The position numbers were made by a program, and so were the translations under genes. A model generated the notes under the pieces. That model worked only from the letters and a program-made list of their open reading frames with translations, had not been told where the DNA came from and did not search any database. A stretch of 64,000 nucleotides of DNA, taken from contig DASXSB010000030.1 of the NCBI GenBank assembly GCA_036506275.1, positions 62,001-126,000 of the forward strand, given 5' to 3'. The stretch comes from DASXSB01 sp036506275 (lineage in GTDB: Bacteria > Methylomirabilota > Methylomirabilia > Rokubacteriales > CSP1-6). Each line of letters starts with the position of its first letter. Positions within the stretch are counted from its first letter, which is position 1. Shown piece after piece: positions 33,955-44,157 of this stretch.

Positions 33955-34584
33955 ATGTCGGTGGAAGACGCCACAACCGCCAACGCCATCCGCCGGCACG
34001 AAGAGCGGCTCGCGCGGGATCCTCAGTCGCTCGCCTTTGCGCAGCTCGCCGACCTCTATCGCAAGGCGGGGCGCACACGGGAAGCGATCAGCATCTGCCG
34101 GGAAGGACTGACGCGCTATCCGCACTACACGACCGCCCGCTTAATCCTTGCCAAGACCCTCATGGCCGATGGCGATCTCGCGGACGCCGTAGTCGAGCTG
34201 GAGGCGATTCTGGAATCGAGTCCGGCCGACGTGCAGTGTCATCGCCTCGCCGCCGAGGCGCGACGTCGCAGTGGTGACCTCGATCTGGCCGTCAAGCACC
34301 TGGAGGCGGCCACACGGCTCGATCCGGGCGACCGGGAATCGCGCGTGCTCCTGGCGCTCCTCCGCGCCGACCCCGCCGGCACCGGGGAGGCCACGGGCGT
34401 GGCCCGCGTGCTGCGCGACGACACCTTCGTGAACGTGACGTTCGCGACGACGTGCCTGGAGCAGGGGCTCGCGGACGAGGCGGCGCTCGTCTTCACGCGC
34501 ATCTTGCGGCGCGATCCCGATCACAAGGATGCGCGCGAAGGGCTGGAATCCGCGCTGCGGGCGCGGTCACGACGGAAGGGGTAG
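33955..34584 (+). CDS. TPR-repeat protein
   Basis: A 209-residue protein built of tetratricopeptide repeats (about four to five, from FAQLADLYRKAGRTREAI near residue 24 to GLADEAALVFTRILRRDPDH near 180). It has no signal peptide or membrane segment, so it should be a cytoplasmic scaffold. The ligand and role are unknown. It precedes efp by 6 bp and starts the operon driven by the promoter at 33917. The TPRs resemble those of cell-envelope scaffolds but do not identify a function. Confidence 0.8.
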   Translation: MSVEDATTANAIRRHEERLARDPQSLAFAQLADLYRKAGRTREAISICREGLTRYPHYTTARLILAKTLMADGDLADAVVELEAILESSPADVQCHRLAAEARRRSGDLDLAVKHLEAATRLDPGDRESRVLLALLRADPAGTGEATGVARVLRDDTFVNVTFATTCLEQGLADEAALVFTRILRRDPDHKDAREGLESALRARSRRKG

Positions 34585-34590
34585 CGAGCG

Positions 34591-35163
34591 ATGCAGGTCT
34601 CGACGGCGGAGTTCAAGAAGGGGTTGCGGATCGTCTTCGACGACGCGCCCTACGTCATCGTGGATTTCCAGCACGTGAAGCCGGGCAAGGGCGGCGCCTT
34701 CGTGCGCACGAAGCTGAAGCACATGCGGCTGGGGAAGGTCATCGACAACACGTTCCGCTCCGGCGAGAAGGTGGAGCTGGTGGACTTCGAGGACAAGCAC
34801 ATGCAGTTCCTCTACCGCGACGACCGCTATCACTTCATGGACATGGAGTCGTACGAGCAGGTCTCGCTGTCGGCCCAGGAAGTGGGAGACGCCCGCGAGT
34901 ATCTCAAGGAAAACACCGAGGTCGACGTGCTCTACATCGACGGCGCCCCCGCGACGGTGGAGCTGCCGAACTTCGTGGAGCTGGCCGTCGCCCGCACCGA
35001 TCCCGGCGTCCGCGGCGACACCGCGCAGGGGGGAACGAAACCCGCCACCCTGGAGACGGGCGCCGTGATCCAGGTGCCGCTCTTCTTGAACGAGGGCGAC
35101 GTGGTGAAGGTAGACACGCGCACGGGCGAGTACCTCGGCCGCGTGGCGACGGCGGGCGCGTGA
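34591..35163 (+). CDS. efp: Translation elongation factor P
   Basis: A 190-residue EF-P with three beta-barrel domains (KOW-like at about 1-65, central 66-130, C-terminal 131-188). The loop HVKPGKGGAFV near 29-39 carries the lysine that is modified in many bacteria. The C-terminal signature VQVPLFLNEGDVVKVDTRTG is complete. EF-P relieves ribosome stalling at proline runs, which is relevant to the Pro-rich tail of PilQ. No epmA/epmB modification genes are in the window. The stop overlaps the accB ATG. Confidence 0.97.
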   Translation: MQVSTAEFKKGLRIVFDDAPYVIVDFQHVKPGKGGAFVRTKLKHMRLGKVIDNTFRSGEKVELVDFEDKHMQFLYRDDRYHFMDMESYEQVSLSAQEVGDAREYLKENTEVDVLYIDGAPATVELPNFVELAVARTDPGVRGDTAQGGTKPATLETGAVIQVPLFLNEGDVVKVDTRTGEYLGRVATAGA

Positions 35164-35648
35164 TGCCGATCCCGCGACGACGCCCCGGCGGCGACGATCT
35201 GCAACCGGAGCCGATCGTCGGCTTCGTCCGCCAGCTCGGCGCCGCCCTCACCGAGCTCGGGTTGTCGGAGGTGGAGGTGAGCTGGGGCGACGTCCGTGTC
35301 CGCCTCCAGCGTCCGTCCGCGAGCCCGGCGCCCGCTCCCGCGGCGGCGCTCGCGTCCGCTCCCGTCGTCGCCGACGCCGCTCCCGTCGAAGGCGCGACCG
35401 CGGGCCTCATCACCATCGAAGCGCCCATGGTGGGGACGTTCTACCGCGCGTCCGGGCCGACCGCCGATCCCTACGTGCGGGAGGGGGACGTGGTGAAGCA
35501 GGGACAGATCCTCTGCATCATCGAAGCGATGAAGCTCATGAACGAGATCGAGGCCAAGATCGCGGGGCGCGTGGCCAAGGTCCTCGTCGAGAACGCCCAG
35601 GCCGTCGAGTACGGGCAACCGCTCTTTCTCATCGATCCCGTGCGCTGA
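35163..35648 (+). CDS. accB: Biotin carboxyl carrier protein of acetyl-CoA carboxylase
   Basis: A 161-residue BCCP: an N-terminal helical region, an Ala/Pro-rich linker (residues 55-80), and a biotinyl domain with IEAMKLMNEIEA near 119-130 in which the lysine carries biotin. It carries CO2 from AccC to the carboxyltransferase during malonyl-CoA synthesis. The ATG overlaps the efp stop; a longer upstream frame is a shadow. The efp-accB-accC order is common in bacteria. Confidence 0.97.
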   Translation: MPIPRRRPGGDDLQPEPIVGFVRQLGAALTELGLSEVEVSWGDVRVRLQRPSASPAPAPAAALASAPVVADAAPVEGATAGLITIEAPMVGTFYRASGPTADPYVREGDVVKQGQILCIIEAMKLMNEIEAKIAGRVAKVLVENAQAVEYGQPLFLIDPVR

Positions 35649-35691
35649 GGGCGGCGGCGGGTGACCGTCGCCCGCGGCGGTGAGGGAGGCG

Positions 35692-37029
35692 ATGTTCCAC
35701 AAGATCCTGGTCGCGAATCGCGGTGAGATCGCGCTCCGGGTGATCCGCACCTGCCGCGAGCTCGGCATCCGCTCCGTCATCGCGCATTCCAAGGCCGACG
35801 CGAACTCGTTGCCCGTGCGGGTCGCCGACGAGTCGATCTGCGTGGGTCCCGACGATCCGCGCGCGAGCTACCTCAACATCCCCGCCATCATCTCGGCCGC
35901 CGCCATCACCGACAGCGAGGCCATCCACCCCGGATACGGCTTCCTCTCGGAGAATCCCGCCTTCGCCGACATCTGTCGCGCGTGCGGGCTCGCCTTCATC
36001 GGTCCCACGCCGGAAGCCATCCGTCTCATGGGCGACAAGGCGCAGGCGCGACAGATCGCGGGCCAAGCGGGAGTGCCGATCGTTCCCGGCAGTGACATGC
36101 CGCTGAAGGAGGCCGGAGAAGCCGTGGACCTCGCGGAGCGGATCGGCTTTCCGGTGATCTTCAAGGCGGCCGCGGGCGGGGGCGGGCGGGGCATGCGCAT
36201 CGTGCGCGAACGCACGGGGGCCGCCCAGGCGTTCGCGGCCTGTCAGTCCGAAGCGGCGGCCGCCTTCGGCTCGTCCGAGATCTACTGCGAGAAGTTCATC
36301 GAGAACGCGCGCCACGTCGAGGTCCAGGTGCTCGGGGACAGGAGCGGGATGCGCGTGCACCTGGGCGAGCGCGATTGCTCGGTGCAGCGGCGGTATCAGA
36401 AGCTGCTGGAGGAGTCTCCGGCTCCTCTGCTGACGGCGGAGACGCGGAGCGGGCTCCACCGCGCCGCCCTCACCGCCGCCGCCGCCGTCAACTACGTGAG
36501 CGCGGGGACGGTGGAGTTCCTCGTCGACGGCAACGGGCGCTTCTACTTCATCGAGATGAACACGCGCATCCAGGTCGAGCACCCGGTGACGGAGATGCTG
36601 ACCGGGATCGACCTCGTGCGCGAGCAGATCCGGATCGCGGCGGGCGAGCCGCTCGGGTACCGCCAGGACGCCGTCACCTTCACCGGTCACGCCCTGGAGT
36701 GCCGCGTGAACGCCGAGGATCCGGAGACGTTCGCGCCGAGCGCGGGCCGGATCACGGCCTGGCTCCCGCCCGGCGGCTTCGGCGTGCGCGTGGACAGCCA
36801 CCTCTTCGCCCCCTACGCGGTGCCGCCCTTCTACGACTCCCTCATCGCCAAGGTGATCGTGCACGGGCGCAACCGCGACGAGGCCATCGCCCGCATGCAG
36901 CGCGCGCTCGCCGAAACGGTGGTGGAGGGCGTGAAGACCACCATTCCGTTTCTGCTCAAGGTCCTCGCCGATCCCGGATTCCGTGCGGGCGGCTTCACGG
37001 GCGCCGACGTCGCCCGGCTGCGCGGATGA
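35692..37029 (+). CDS. accC: Biotin carboxylase of acetyl-CoA carboxylase
   Basis: A 445-residue biotin carboxylase. The N-terminal KILVANRGEIALRVIRT is near residue 3, ATP-grasp glycine loop AAAGGGGRGMRIV near 160-172, and catalytic FIEMNTRIQVEHPVTE near 285-300. It carboxylates biotin on AccB using ATP and bicarbonate. ATG 35692 is preceded by GGGAGG, which favours it over GTG 35680. Its stop overlaps the thiE ATG. Confidence 0.97.
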   Translation: MFHKILVANRGEIALRVIRTCRELGIRSVIAHSKADANSLPVRVADESICVGPDDPRASYLNIPAIISAAAITDSEAIHPGYGFLSENPAFADICRACGLAFIGPTPEAIRLMGDKAQARQIAGQAGVPIVPGSDMPLKEAGEAVDLAERIGFPVIFKAAAGGGGRGMRIVRERTGAAQAFAACQSEAAAAFGSSEIYCEKFIENARHVEVQVLGDRSGMRVHLGERDCSVQRRYQKLLEESPAPLLTAETRSGLHRAALTAAAAVNYVSAGTVEFLVDGNGRFYFIEMNTRIQVEHPVTEMLTGIDLVREQIRIAAGEPLGYRQDAVTFTGHALECRVNAEDPETFAPSAGRITAWLPPGGFGVRVDSHLFAPYAVPPFYDSLIAKVIVHGRNRDEAIARMQRALAETVVEGVKTTIPFLLKVLADPGFRAGGFTGADVARLRG

Positions 37030-37655
37030 TCGATCCCAGCCTCTACGTCGTCCTCGACCGCGCCGCCGCCCGCGGCCGGGACCTCGGCGACATCCTCGAC
37101 GCCGCGGTGGGCGCGGGATGCCGCATGGTCCAGCTCCGCGAAAAGGAGTGGCCGTCGGGACGCTTGCTGCCGGTGGCGGAGCGACTGCGCCAGCGGTGCC
37201 GGGCGGCCGGCGTCACGTTCATCGTCAACGATCGCGTCGACCTCGCGCTCGCCGTGGACGCGGACGGCGTCCACCTCGGCCAGGACGATTTGCCGCCCCG
37301 CGCCGCGCGCCCGCTTCTGCGCCGCGGGATGCTGCTCGGGCTTTCCACCCACAGCGTGGCCCAGGCGCGGGCCGCCGCCGCCGACGGCGCCGACTACATC
37401 GCGGTCGGCTCGATGTTCCCGACCGTGACGAAATCGGACTTTCAGCTCGTGGGGCCGGAGCTGATCCGGAAACTCCGGGCCGAGATCCGCGTTCCACTGA
37501 TAGGGATCGGAGGTATCACCTCCGAAAACGTGGCCGAGGTCATCGGCGCCGGCGCGGACGGGGTCGCCGTCATCTCCGCCGTGTGCGGAGCGTCCGACCC
37601 CGCGGCCGCCGTGCGCGCGTTCCTCACCGGCATCCAGAGAGCGCGCGCGGCTTGA
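37026..37655 (+). CDS. thiE: Thiamine-phosphate synthase
   Basis: A 209-residue ThiE TIM barrel. QLREKEWP near residue 38 binds the pyrophosphate substrate. FIVNDRVDLALAVDADGVHLGQDD near 66-88 and IGIGGITSENVAEVI near 158 complete the signatures. It joins HMP-PP and thiazole phosphate to form thiamine monophosphate. ThiL, which would phosphorylate the product, is encoded at 54764-55780 in the same window. It overlaps the accC stop by 4 bp, and its 3' end overlaps the -35 box of the liv promoter. Confidence 0.95.
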   Translation: MIDPSLYVVLDRAAARGRDLGDILDAAVGAGCRMVQLREKEWPSGRLLPVAERLRQRCRAAGVTFIVNDRVDLALAVDADGVHLGQDDLPPRAARPLLRRGMLLGLSTHSVAQARAAAADGADYIAVGSMFPTVTKSDFQLVGPELIRKLRAEIRVPLIGIGGITSENVAEVIGAGADGVAVISAVCGASDPAAAVRAFLTGIQRARAA

Positions 37656-37679
37656 CCACCGGGGACCGGTCGCTATAAT
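37652..37679 (+). promoter_or_regulatory. Sigma70 promoter of the liv-hyu cluster
   Basis: TTGACC and TATAAT are separated by 16 bp. The -35 lies across the thiE stop codon. The predicted leader is about 42 nt and ends in a strong AGGAGGGG ribosome-binding site before livK. Confidence 0.8.
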
Positions 37680-37727
37680 GTCGGCGCGCAAAAACCTTTG
37701 CCCTACCTCACCCAGGAGGGGACATCC

Positions 37728-38924
37728 ATGAGCATCAAGTCCGTTCGCGCTCTCACCGCCCTGCTCGCCGTGATCGCACTGCTCGCGGTACCGGGCAGTG
37801 GAACGTTGCAGGCGCAGGGCAAAGGCACCATCAAGATCGCGACCCAGAGTCCGCTCAGCGGCGGGCAGGCGGCGCTCGGAGAGGGCATCAAGCTCGGTAC
37901 CCAGCTCGCCCTCGAGAAGCTCAAGGCCAACGTCGAGAAGCAAGGCTTCAAGGTCGAGCTGGTGCCGTTCGACGACCAGGCCAAGCCCGACGTCGGCGTC
38001 GCCAACGCGCGGAACATCATCGCCGACAAGGAGATCATGGTCGTGATCGGCCACTTGAACTCCGGCGTGGCCATCCCCTCCTCGGAGGTCTACAAGGAAG
38101 TCAACCTCGCGATGATCTCGCCCGCCAACACCAACGAGAAGATCACCGACCGCGGCTATCCCAACGTCTATCGCGTGTGCGGGCGCGACGACGTGCAGGG
38201 TCCGGTGGGCGCCGAGTTCGCGGCGGGGACGCTCAAGGCGAAGTCCGTGTACGTCATCCACGACAAGACGACGTACGGACAGGGCGTGGCGGAAGCGTTT
38301 CGTCAGGATGCCGAGAAGAAGGGCGTGAAGGTGGTCGGGTTCGAGGGCACGGAAGAGAAATCGAACTTCGATCCGATCATCACCCCCATCCGCGCCAAGA
38401 ATCCCGACGTCATCTACTTCGGCGGCATCTACGACCAGGGGGCGCCGTTCTTCAAGCAGGCGCGCGAGAAGGGCGTGAAGTCCAAGTTCCTCGGGCCCGA
38501 CGGCATGGACTCCTCCGACCTCGTGAAGATCGCGGGCAAGGCGGTGCTCGGGATGAACTACACCACCGCCGCCGCCCCCGCCTCCAGCCCGCAGGCCAAG
38601 CAGTTCGCGGAGGAGTACAAGAAGAAGTTCGGGAAGAACCCCGAACCGTACGCGGCGGAAGCGTACGTCTCCACCGCCATCGCGCTCAAGGCGCTGGAGT
38701 CGGTCACCACCGGCGGGAAGGCGCCCACGCGGGAGGCCGTCAGCACCGCCATCCGCAAGGTCAAGTACAGCGGCATGACGGGCAGCATCGACTTCGACGA
38801 CAAGGGTGATCCGAAGAAGGCCTCCTACTACGTGATGGAGGTCTCGACCGACAACCCGGAGAAGTGGTCAGAGAACAAGGAGGCCAAGCGCCTCGCCATC
38901 GCGGCTCCTCCGCTGAAGAAGTAA
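37728..38924 (+). CDS. livK: Branched-chain amino acid ABC transporter, periplasmic binding protein
   Basis: A 398-residue Peripla_BP_6 protein. The signal peptide ends near 30 (LLAVIALLAVPGSGTLQA). The two-lobed fold shows IATQSPLSGGQAALGEG near 36 and NARNIIADKEIMVVIGHLNSG near 90-110. It delivers leucine/isoleucine/valine-like or other ligands to LivHMGF. AGGAGG lies 7 bp before the ATG. Family members transport many amino-acid and amide-type compounds, so the true ligand may belong to the downstream catabolic genes. Confidence 0.93.
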   Translation: MSIKSVRALTALLAVIALLAVPGSGTLQAQGKGTIKIATQSPLSGGQAALGEGIKLGTQLALEKLKANVEKQGFKVELVPFDDQAKPDVGVANARNIIADKEIMVVIGHLNSGVAIPSSEVYKEVNLAMISPANTNEKITDRGYPNVYRVCGRDDVQGPVGAEFAAGTLKAKSVYVIHDKTTYGQGVAEAFRQDAEKKGVKVVGFEGTEEKSNFDPIITPIRAKNPDVIYFGGIYDQGAPFFKQAREKGVKSKFLGPDGMDSSDLVKIAGKAVLGMNYTTAAAPASSPQAKQFAEEYKKKFGKNPEPYAAEAYVSTAIALKALESVTTGGKAPTREAVSTAIRKVKYSGMTGSIDFDDKGDPKKASYYVMEVSTDNPEKWSENKEAKRLAIAAPPLKK

Positions 38925-39025
38925 GTCCGCGGAACCCCCGCGAGGGGCGGATGCGCACGCCGAATCAGCCGAACGGTTGCCGACGGCGCCGCGCTTCCGC
39001 CCCTCGGCTTCTCTAGCGCTGCTCG

Positions 39026-39997
39026 ATGGACCTGCCGCTCCTGTTCGGGATCTTTCCCGTCGTGCTCCTCGACGGGATCATCCTCGGCTTCATGTACGCG
39101 CTCATCGCCCTCGGCTACACGATGGTGTACGGAGTGCTCGAGTTCATCAACTTCGCGCACTCCGAGATCTTCATCGTGGGCGCCTTCGTCGGCGTCGAGG
39201 TCCTCCTCGGCCTCCAGCGCATGGGGGCCCTCGAGCGGGTGCCGTGGCTCGTGGTCCTCCTCGGCGTGCTGCTGGCCGGCATGACCGTGAGCGCCCTCCT
39301 CGCCGTCACCATCGAGCGCGTCGCCTACCGCCCCCTGCGCGCGGCCCCCCGGCTCATTCCCCTCATCTCCGCCATCGGGATCTCGTTTTTTCTGCAAGAC
39401 CTGATTCGGCTCGTCGAAAGCGTGTGGCGGAACGCCTTCAACCTCGTCTATCCGAGCATGGAGCCGCTCAATGTGCGCTTCGAGCTGACGTCGACGGTGG
39501 ACGTGTCCGTCAAATCGCTCGTGGTCATCACGGCCGCCCTCGCCATGCTCTGGCTCCTCCGCTTCGTCGTGAATCACACGAAGATCGGGATGGCGATCAG
39601 GTCGGTGGCGGAAGACCAGGCCGCGGCCAGCCTCATGGGCGTCAATGTCAACGCCACCATCTCGCTCACGTTCCTGATCGGCGGCGCCATGGGGGGCGCG
39701 GCGGGCGTGCTGTTCGGCGTGCAGTACGGGCTCATCAACCCGTACAGCGGCTTCATTCCCGGTCTGAAGGCGTTCACGGCGGCCGTGCTGGGCGGCATCG
39801 GCAACATCCCGGGCGCCATGGTGGGCGGGCTCGTCCTGGGGCTCCTGGAGGCGTTTGCCGCGTCCTACCTCTCGTTGCTCACGGGCGGGGCCTTCGGCGC
39901 CGAGTACAAGGACATCTTCGCGTTCTCCGTCCTCATCCTCATCTTGATCTTGAGGCCCAAGGGTCTGCTCGGCGAAGTGGTGCGGGAACGCGCGTGA
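39026..39997 (+). CDS. livH: Branched-chain amino acid ABC transporter permease LivH
   Basis: A 323-residue inner-membrane permease with about eight transmembrane helices and the LivH signatures GVLEFINFAHSEIFIVGAF near 34 and PGLKAFTAAVLGGIGNIPGA near 240. It pairs with LivM to form the translocation path. A 101-bp gap after livK contains a small CGCGG/CCGCG hairpin that might reduce expression of the permease genes relative to livK. The stop overlaps the livM GTG. Confidence 0.95.
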   Translation: MDLPLLFGIFPVVLLDGIILGFMYALIALGYTMVYGVLEFINFAHSEIFIVGAFVGVEVLLGLQRMGALERVPWLVVLLGVLLAGMTVSALLAVTIERVAYRPLRAAPRLIPLISAIGISFFLQDLIRLVESVWRNAFNLVYPSMEPLNVRFELTSTVDVSVKSLVVITAALAMLWLLRFVVNHTKIGMAIRSVAEDQAAASLMGVNVNATISLTFLIGGAMGGAAGVLFGVQYGLINPYSGFIPGLKAFTAAVLGGIGNIPGAMVGGLVLGLLEAFAASYLSLLTGGAFGAEYKDIFAFSVLILILILRPKGLLGEVVRERA

Positions 39998-41232
39998 TCA
40001 GGGTCGCGGGCGCCATCCTTCTCCTCGCCGTGTCGGGCTGGGCCGTCGCCACCTTCCCGCGCTCCATTCTCGTCTTCCTGCTCTTCCAGGGCTCCGTGCT
40101 CCTCGTCTACCTGACGCCCATGCCGAGGTGGCTGCGCGTCGCGTTGCTGGCCATCGCGCTCCTCGTGATGATGCCGGTCATCGGCGCCTTCAACGGCTAC
40201 TACCTCGAGGTCGCCACCCAGGTCGGCATCTTCGTCGCCCTCGCCCTCGGCCTCAACATCGTGGTCGGGCTCGCCGGCCTCCTCGACCTCGGCTACGTGG
40301 CGTTCTTCGCGGTGGGCGCCTATGCGTGGGCGATCCCGGGATCACCGCATGCAAACCTGATCTTCGGGAGTGGGTTTCCGCTGCCGCCGGTCGCCTTCTA
40401 CGCGTTCCTCGTCATCGGGCTGGTGATCGCAGCGGTGACGGGGATCCTCCTCGGGCTCCCGGTCCTGCGACTTCGCGGCGACTATCTCGCCATCGTCACC
40501 CTCGGCTTCGGCGAGGTGATCCGCGTCCTCGCCAACAATCTGGACAAGCCGATCAACCTCACCAACGGCCCCAAGGGCATCACGCCGATCACGCGTCCCC
40601 CCGCGCTCCTCGGCCTCTCCTATCCGGAGTTCTTCTATTTCCTGGTGCTCGCCATCGTCGTCGTCGTGATCCTCGTCAATCGCCGCCTCGAGGACTCCCA
40701 CATCGGGCGGGCGTGGGAGGCGATCCGGGAGGACGACCTCGCCGCCCAGGCCATGGGCGTGCCGCTCGTGCGCTCGAAACTCCTCGCCTTCGCGTGCGGG
40801 GCCTCCTTTGCGGGTGTCATGGGCGTCGTCTTCTCCGCCAAGCAGGTCTTCATCAACCCGGAGTCGTTCACGTTCCTCGAGTCCATCGGCGTTCTCGCCA
40901 TGGTCATTCTGGGCGGCATGGGCTCCATCCCGGGGGCGGTGGTGGGAGCGACCGTAGTCACGGTCCTCAATCTTCAGGTCCTCAAAGGCCTCTCCCTCTG
41001 GCTGAACGAGCTGAAGAACGCCGGCGTCACCATCCTCGGTTTCAACCTCGCGAACCTCCCCACCCAGTTCGAGCCGGCCAAGTACGAGCGGATGATCTTC
41101 GGCATCATCCTCGTTCTGATGATGATCTTCCGGCCGCAGGGCATCTTCCCCGCCCGCCGCCGCGAGCGCGAGCTGGCCGCGCCCGAGGAAAACGTGGTCA
41201 AGTCCACCGCGCAAGCGCAGGCGATGCCGTGA
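39994..41232 (+). CDS. livM: Branched-chain amino acid ABC transporter permease LivM
   Basis: A 412-residue permease with about ten hydrophobic helices. The LivM signature GLNIVVGLAGLLDLGYVAFFAVGAY is near 83-107, GLPVLRLRGDYLAIVTLGFGE near 152 and VLAMVILGGMGSIPGAVVGA near 302. A charged tail (RRREREL) follows. GTG 39994 overlaps the livH stop; the much longer upstream frame is a shadow. It overlaps livG by 4 bp. Confidence 0.94.
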   Translation: MIRVAGAILLLAVSGWAVATFPRSILVFLLFQGSVLLVYLTPMPRWLRVALLAIALLVMMPVIGAFNGYYLEVATQVGIFVALALGLNIVVGLAGLLDLGYVAFFAVGAYAWAIPGSPHANLIFGSGFPLPPVAFYAFLVIGLVIAAVTGILLGLPVLRLRGDYLAIVTLGFGEVIRVLANNLDKPINLTNGPKGITPITRPPALLGLSYPEFFYFLVLAIVVVVILVNRRLEDSHIGRAWEAIREDDLAAQAMGVPLVRSKLLAFACGASFAGVMGVVFSAKQVFINPESFTFLESIGVLAMVILGGMGSIPGAVVGATVVTVLNLQVLKGLSLWLNELKNAGVTILGFNLANLPTQFEPAKYERMIFGIILVLMMIFRPQGIFPARRRERELAAPEENVVKSTAQAQAMP

Positions 41233-42009
41233 GCGCGCTCTTCGAAGCGCGCGACGTCACCAAGCGCTTCGGCGGCCTCACCGCCTTGAGCCGCGTCGAC
41301 TTCACGCTCGACGCCGGCATCGCCTCCATCATCGGCCCCAACGGCGCCGGGAAGACGACGCTCTTCAACGTCTTCACGGGGTTGTATGCGCCGGACACGG
41401 GTTCCGTCGCCTTCCGCGGCCGCTCGCTGCTCGGCCTCCGGCCCGATCAGATCACGGCTCTCGGCGTCTGTCGCACCTTCCAGAACATCCGGCTCTTCGG
41501 CAACATGACCGCCGTCGAGAACGTCCTCGTAGGCATGCACGCGCGCGTCCGCCTCGGACTCGCCGACGTCTTGCTGCGCGGCCCCCGCTTCCGCAACGAG
41601 GAGTCCGCGCTCTGGCGCGCCGCTGCCAGCCTCCTCGACCGCGTGGGGCTCCACGCGAGGGGGAACACGGTGGCGCGCAATCTCGCCTACGGCGATCAGC
41701 GCCGCCTCGAGATCGCGCGCGCGCTCGCCTCGGAGCCGGCACTCCTGCTCCTCGACGAGCCCACGGCGGGCATGACGCAGGGAGAGGCGCGGAGCCTCAT
41801 GGACTTGCTGCGGCGGCTGGTGGCGGACCTCGGGCTCGCCATCCTGCTCATCGAGCACAACATGCGAGTGGTGATGCAGGTGTCGGACCGCGTCACCGTG
41901 CTCGACCACGGCGAGAAGATCGCGGAGGGACAGCCCGCCGACGTCCAGGCCAACCCTCGCGTCATCGAGGCCTATCTCGGCACGCGCACGGGCGTGCGGC
42001 GGGATCGCC

Positions 42010-42023
<14 letters not shown>
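41229..42023 (+). CDS. livG: Branched-chain amino acid ABC transporter ATPase LivG
   Basis: A 264-residue ABC ATPase. Walker A GPNGAGKTT is near 37, the Q loop is in CRTFQNIRLF near 80, the divergent signature YGDQRRLEIARAL near 155 is typical of LivG, Walker B LLLLDEPTAGM near 175, and the switch His in IEHNMRVV near 210. GTG 41229 overlaps the livM stop. Its 3' end overlaps livF by 14 bp. Confidence 0.95.
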
Positions 42024-42711
<688 letters not shown>

Positions 42712-42713
42712 CG

Positions 42714-43169
42714 ATGCGCGAAGGTCTCGACTTCGAGCGACACACCGTCGGCGCCGTGTACCAGACGCTCGCGCGCACGGTGTCGGAGACCGACATCGTG
42801 ACCTTCGTGAACCTGTGCGGGTTCACGGAACCGCTCTTCATGGACATGGAGTACGTGGCGCGAGAGTCGGTCTTCGGGCGCCGCGTCGCCCCCGGCGCCC
42901 TCACCTTCGCGCTCTCGGAAGGCCTCATCATGCAGACGGGCCTCATTCACGGGACGGGGATGGCCTACCTCGGCGGCGACATCAGGGTGGCGGCGCCCGT
43001 GCTGGCGGGGGACACGATCCGCGTGGAGATCGAGGTCGCCGAGAAGCGCGAGACGCGCAAGTCCGATCGAGGCATCGTCACCTACCGGCACCGTGTGCTG
43101 AACCAGCGTGGCGAGCTGGTGCTGGAAGCCCGCGTCCAGCGCATGATCCGTCGCACCGCCGCCGCCTGA
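42714..43169 (+). CDS. MaoC-like hot-dog fold dehydratase
   Basis: A 151-residue MaoC-type protein with a single hot-dog domain. The hydratase motif area reads ETDIVTFVNLCG near 27 followed by RRVAPGALTFAL near 58, and QRGELVLEARVQ near 133 closes the fold. Members hydrate enoyl-CoA or related acyl thioesters. GTG 42708 is an alternative start that overlaps the livF stop; ATG 42714 has a GGGAG site. Its substrate is unknown, but the location in a transport/catabolic cluster suggests a side-chain degradation step. Confidence 0.82.
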   Translation: MREGLDFERHTVGAVYQTLARTVSETDIVTFVNLCGFTEPLFMDMEYVARESVFGRRVAPGALTFALSEGLIMQTGLIHGTGMAYLGGDIRVAAPVLAGDTIRVEIEVAEKRETRKSDRGIVTYRHRVLNQRGELVLEARVQRMIRRTAAA

Positions 43170-43182
43170 GTCTTCACCCGCG

Positions 43183-44157
43183 GTGCTGGTCCTTTCCCGC
43201 CCCGACCTCGAGCGTCTGCTGCCGCCGCTCGAGCTCGTTGACGCTCTCGCGGAGGCGTTCCGCGTTTATGCGCGCGGGAGCGCCTCCGTGCCGCTGCGCA
43301 CTTCCACTCCGGTCACCGCCGATGGGCTGCTCTTGCTGATGCCGGCGGCCGCGCCCGAGGATCGTCTCGGCCTCGGCGTCAAGCTCGTCACCTATTACGG
43401 TGGCAATGCCGCGCGCGGCCGTCCCACCCTTCACGCCACCTACTGCCTCATGGACGGAGAAACCGGCGCGCCGCTGGCGCTTCTCGAAGGTACCTTCCTC
43501 ACGGCGCTGCGCACGGGAGCGACGTCGGCGCTGGCGGCCCGACTGCTGGCACGGCCCGACTCCGAGCGCGCGGTGTGCTTCGGAGCCGGCGTGCAGGCGC
43601 GCTTCCAGCTCCGGTGCCTCGCCGCCGTTCTGCCCCTGAAGGGCGTCACCGTGATCGGCCGCGACGCGACCCGCGCCCGGCGGTTCTGCGACCTCATGAC
43701 GGCCGAGCTCGGCATCCCGGTGGAGACGGGAGCCGCGCACGAGGCCGTCCCCCGCGCCGACCTCATCACGTGTGCGACCACGTCGGCCACGCCCGTCCTC
43801 TTCGGCGCCGCCATCCGTCCTGGAACGCACGTGGATGCCGTGGGCGCCTTTCGCGCCACCGACCGCGAGGTCGACGCCGAGACCGTGCGGCGAGCGCGCG
43901 TGGTGGTCGACACCTATGCCGCCGGCCTCGAGGAGGCGGGCGACGTCATTCTCGCCTTTCGCGAGGGCGTGGTGGACAGCGCGCACCTCGTCGCGGAGCT
44001 GGCGGAGCTGGTGACCGGCGCCAAGCGAGGCCGTCTCTCTCCCGACGACATCACGCTGTTCAAGTCGGTGGGTTTCGCTCTCGAGGATCTGGCGGGGGCC
44101 CGGCTCGCGTACAATCGCGCCATGGCGCAAGGGATCGGCACCGAGGTGCGATTGTGA
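43183..44157 (+). CDS. Ornithine cyclodeaminase/mu-crystallin family NAD(P)-dependent enzyme
   Basis: A 324-residue member of the ornithine cyclodeaminase, mu-crystallin and alanine dehydrogenase (AlaDH-like) family. The Rossmann segment CFGAGVQARFQLRCLA is near 128, TALRTGATSALAARLL near 107 and HVDAVGAFRATDREVD near 210. Family enzymes reduce imines or deaminate amino acids, and several act on ketimine intermediates. A GTG start is used. It overlaps the MOSC gene by 4 bp. The specific reaction cannot be assigned. Confidence 0.87.
   Translation: MLVLSRPDLERLLPPLELVDALAEAFRVYARGSASVPLRTSTPVTADGLLLLMPAAAPEDRLGLGVKLVTYYGGNAARGRPTLHATYCLMDGETGAPLALLEGTFLTALRTGATSALAARLLARPDSERAVCFGAGVQARFQLRCLAAVLPLKGVTVIGRDATRARRFCDLMTAELGIPVETGAAHEAVPRADLITCATTSATPVLFGAAIRPGTHVDAVGAFRATDREVDAETVRRARVVVDTYAAGLEEAGDVILAFREGVVDSAHLVAELAELVTGAKRGRLSPDDITLFKSVGFALEDLAGARLAYNRAMAQGIGTEVRL

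Noticed and set aside
38925..39025. Terminator between livK and livH
   Set aside because: The CGCGG/CCGCG hairpin is short, without a T-tract; it may attenuate but not terminate.
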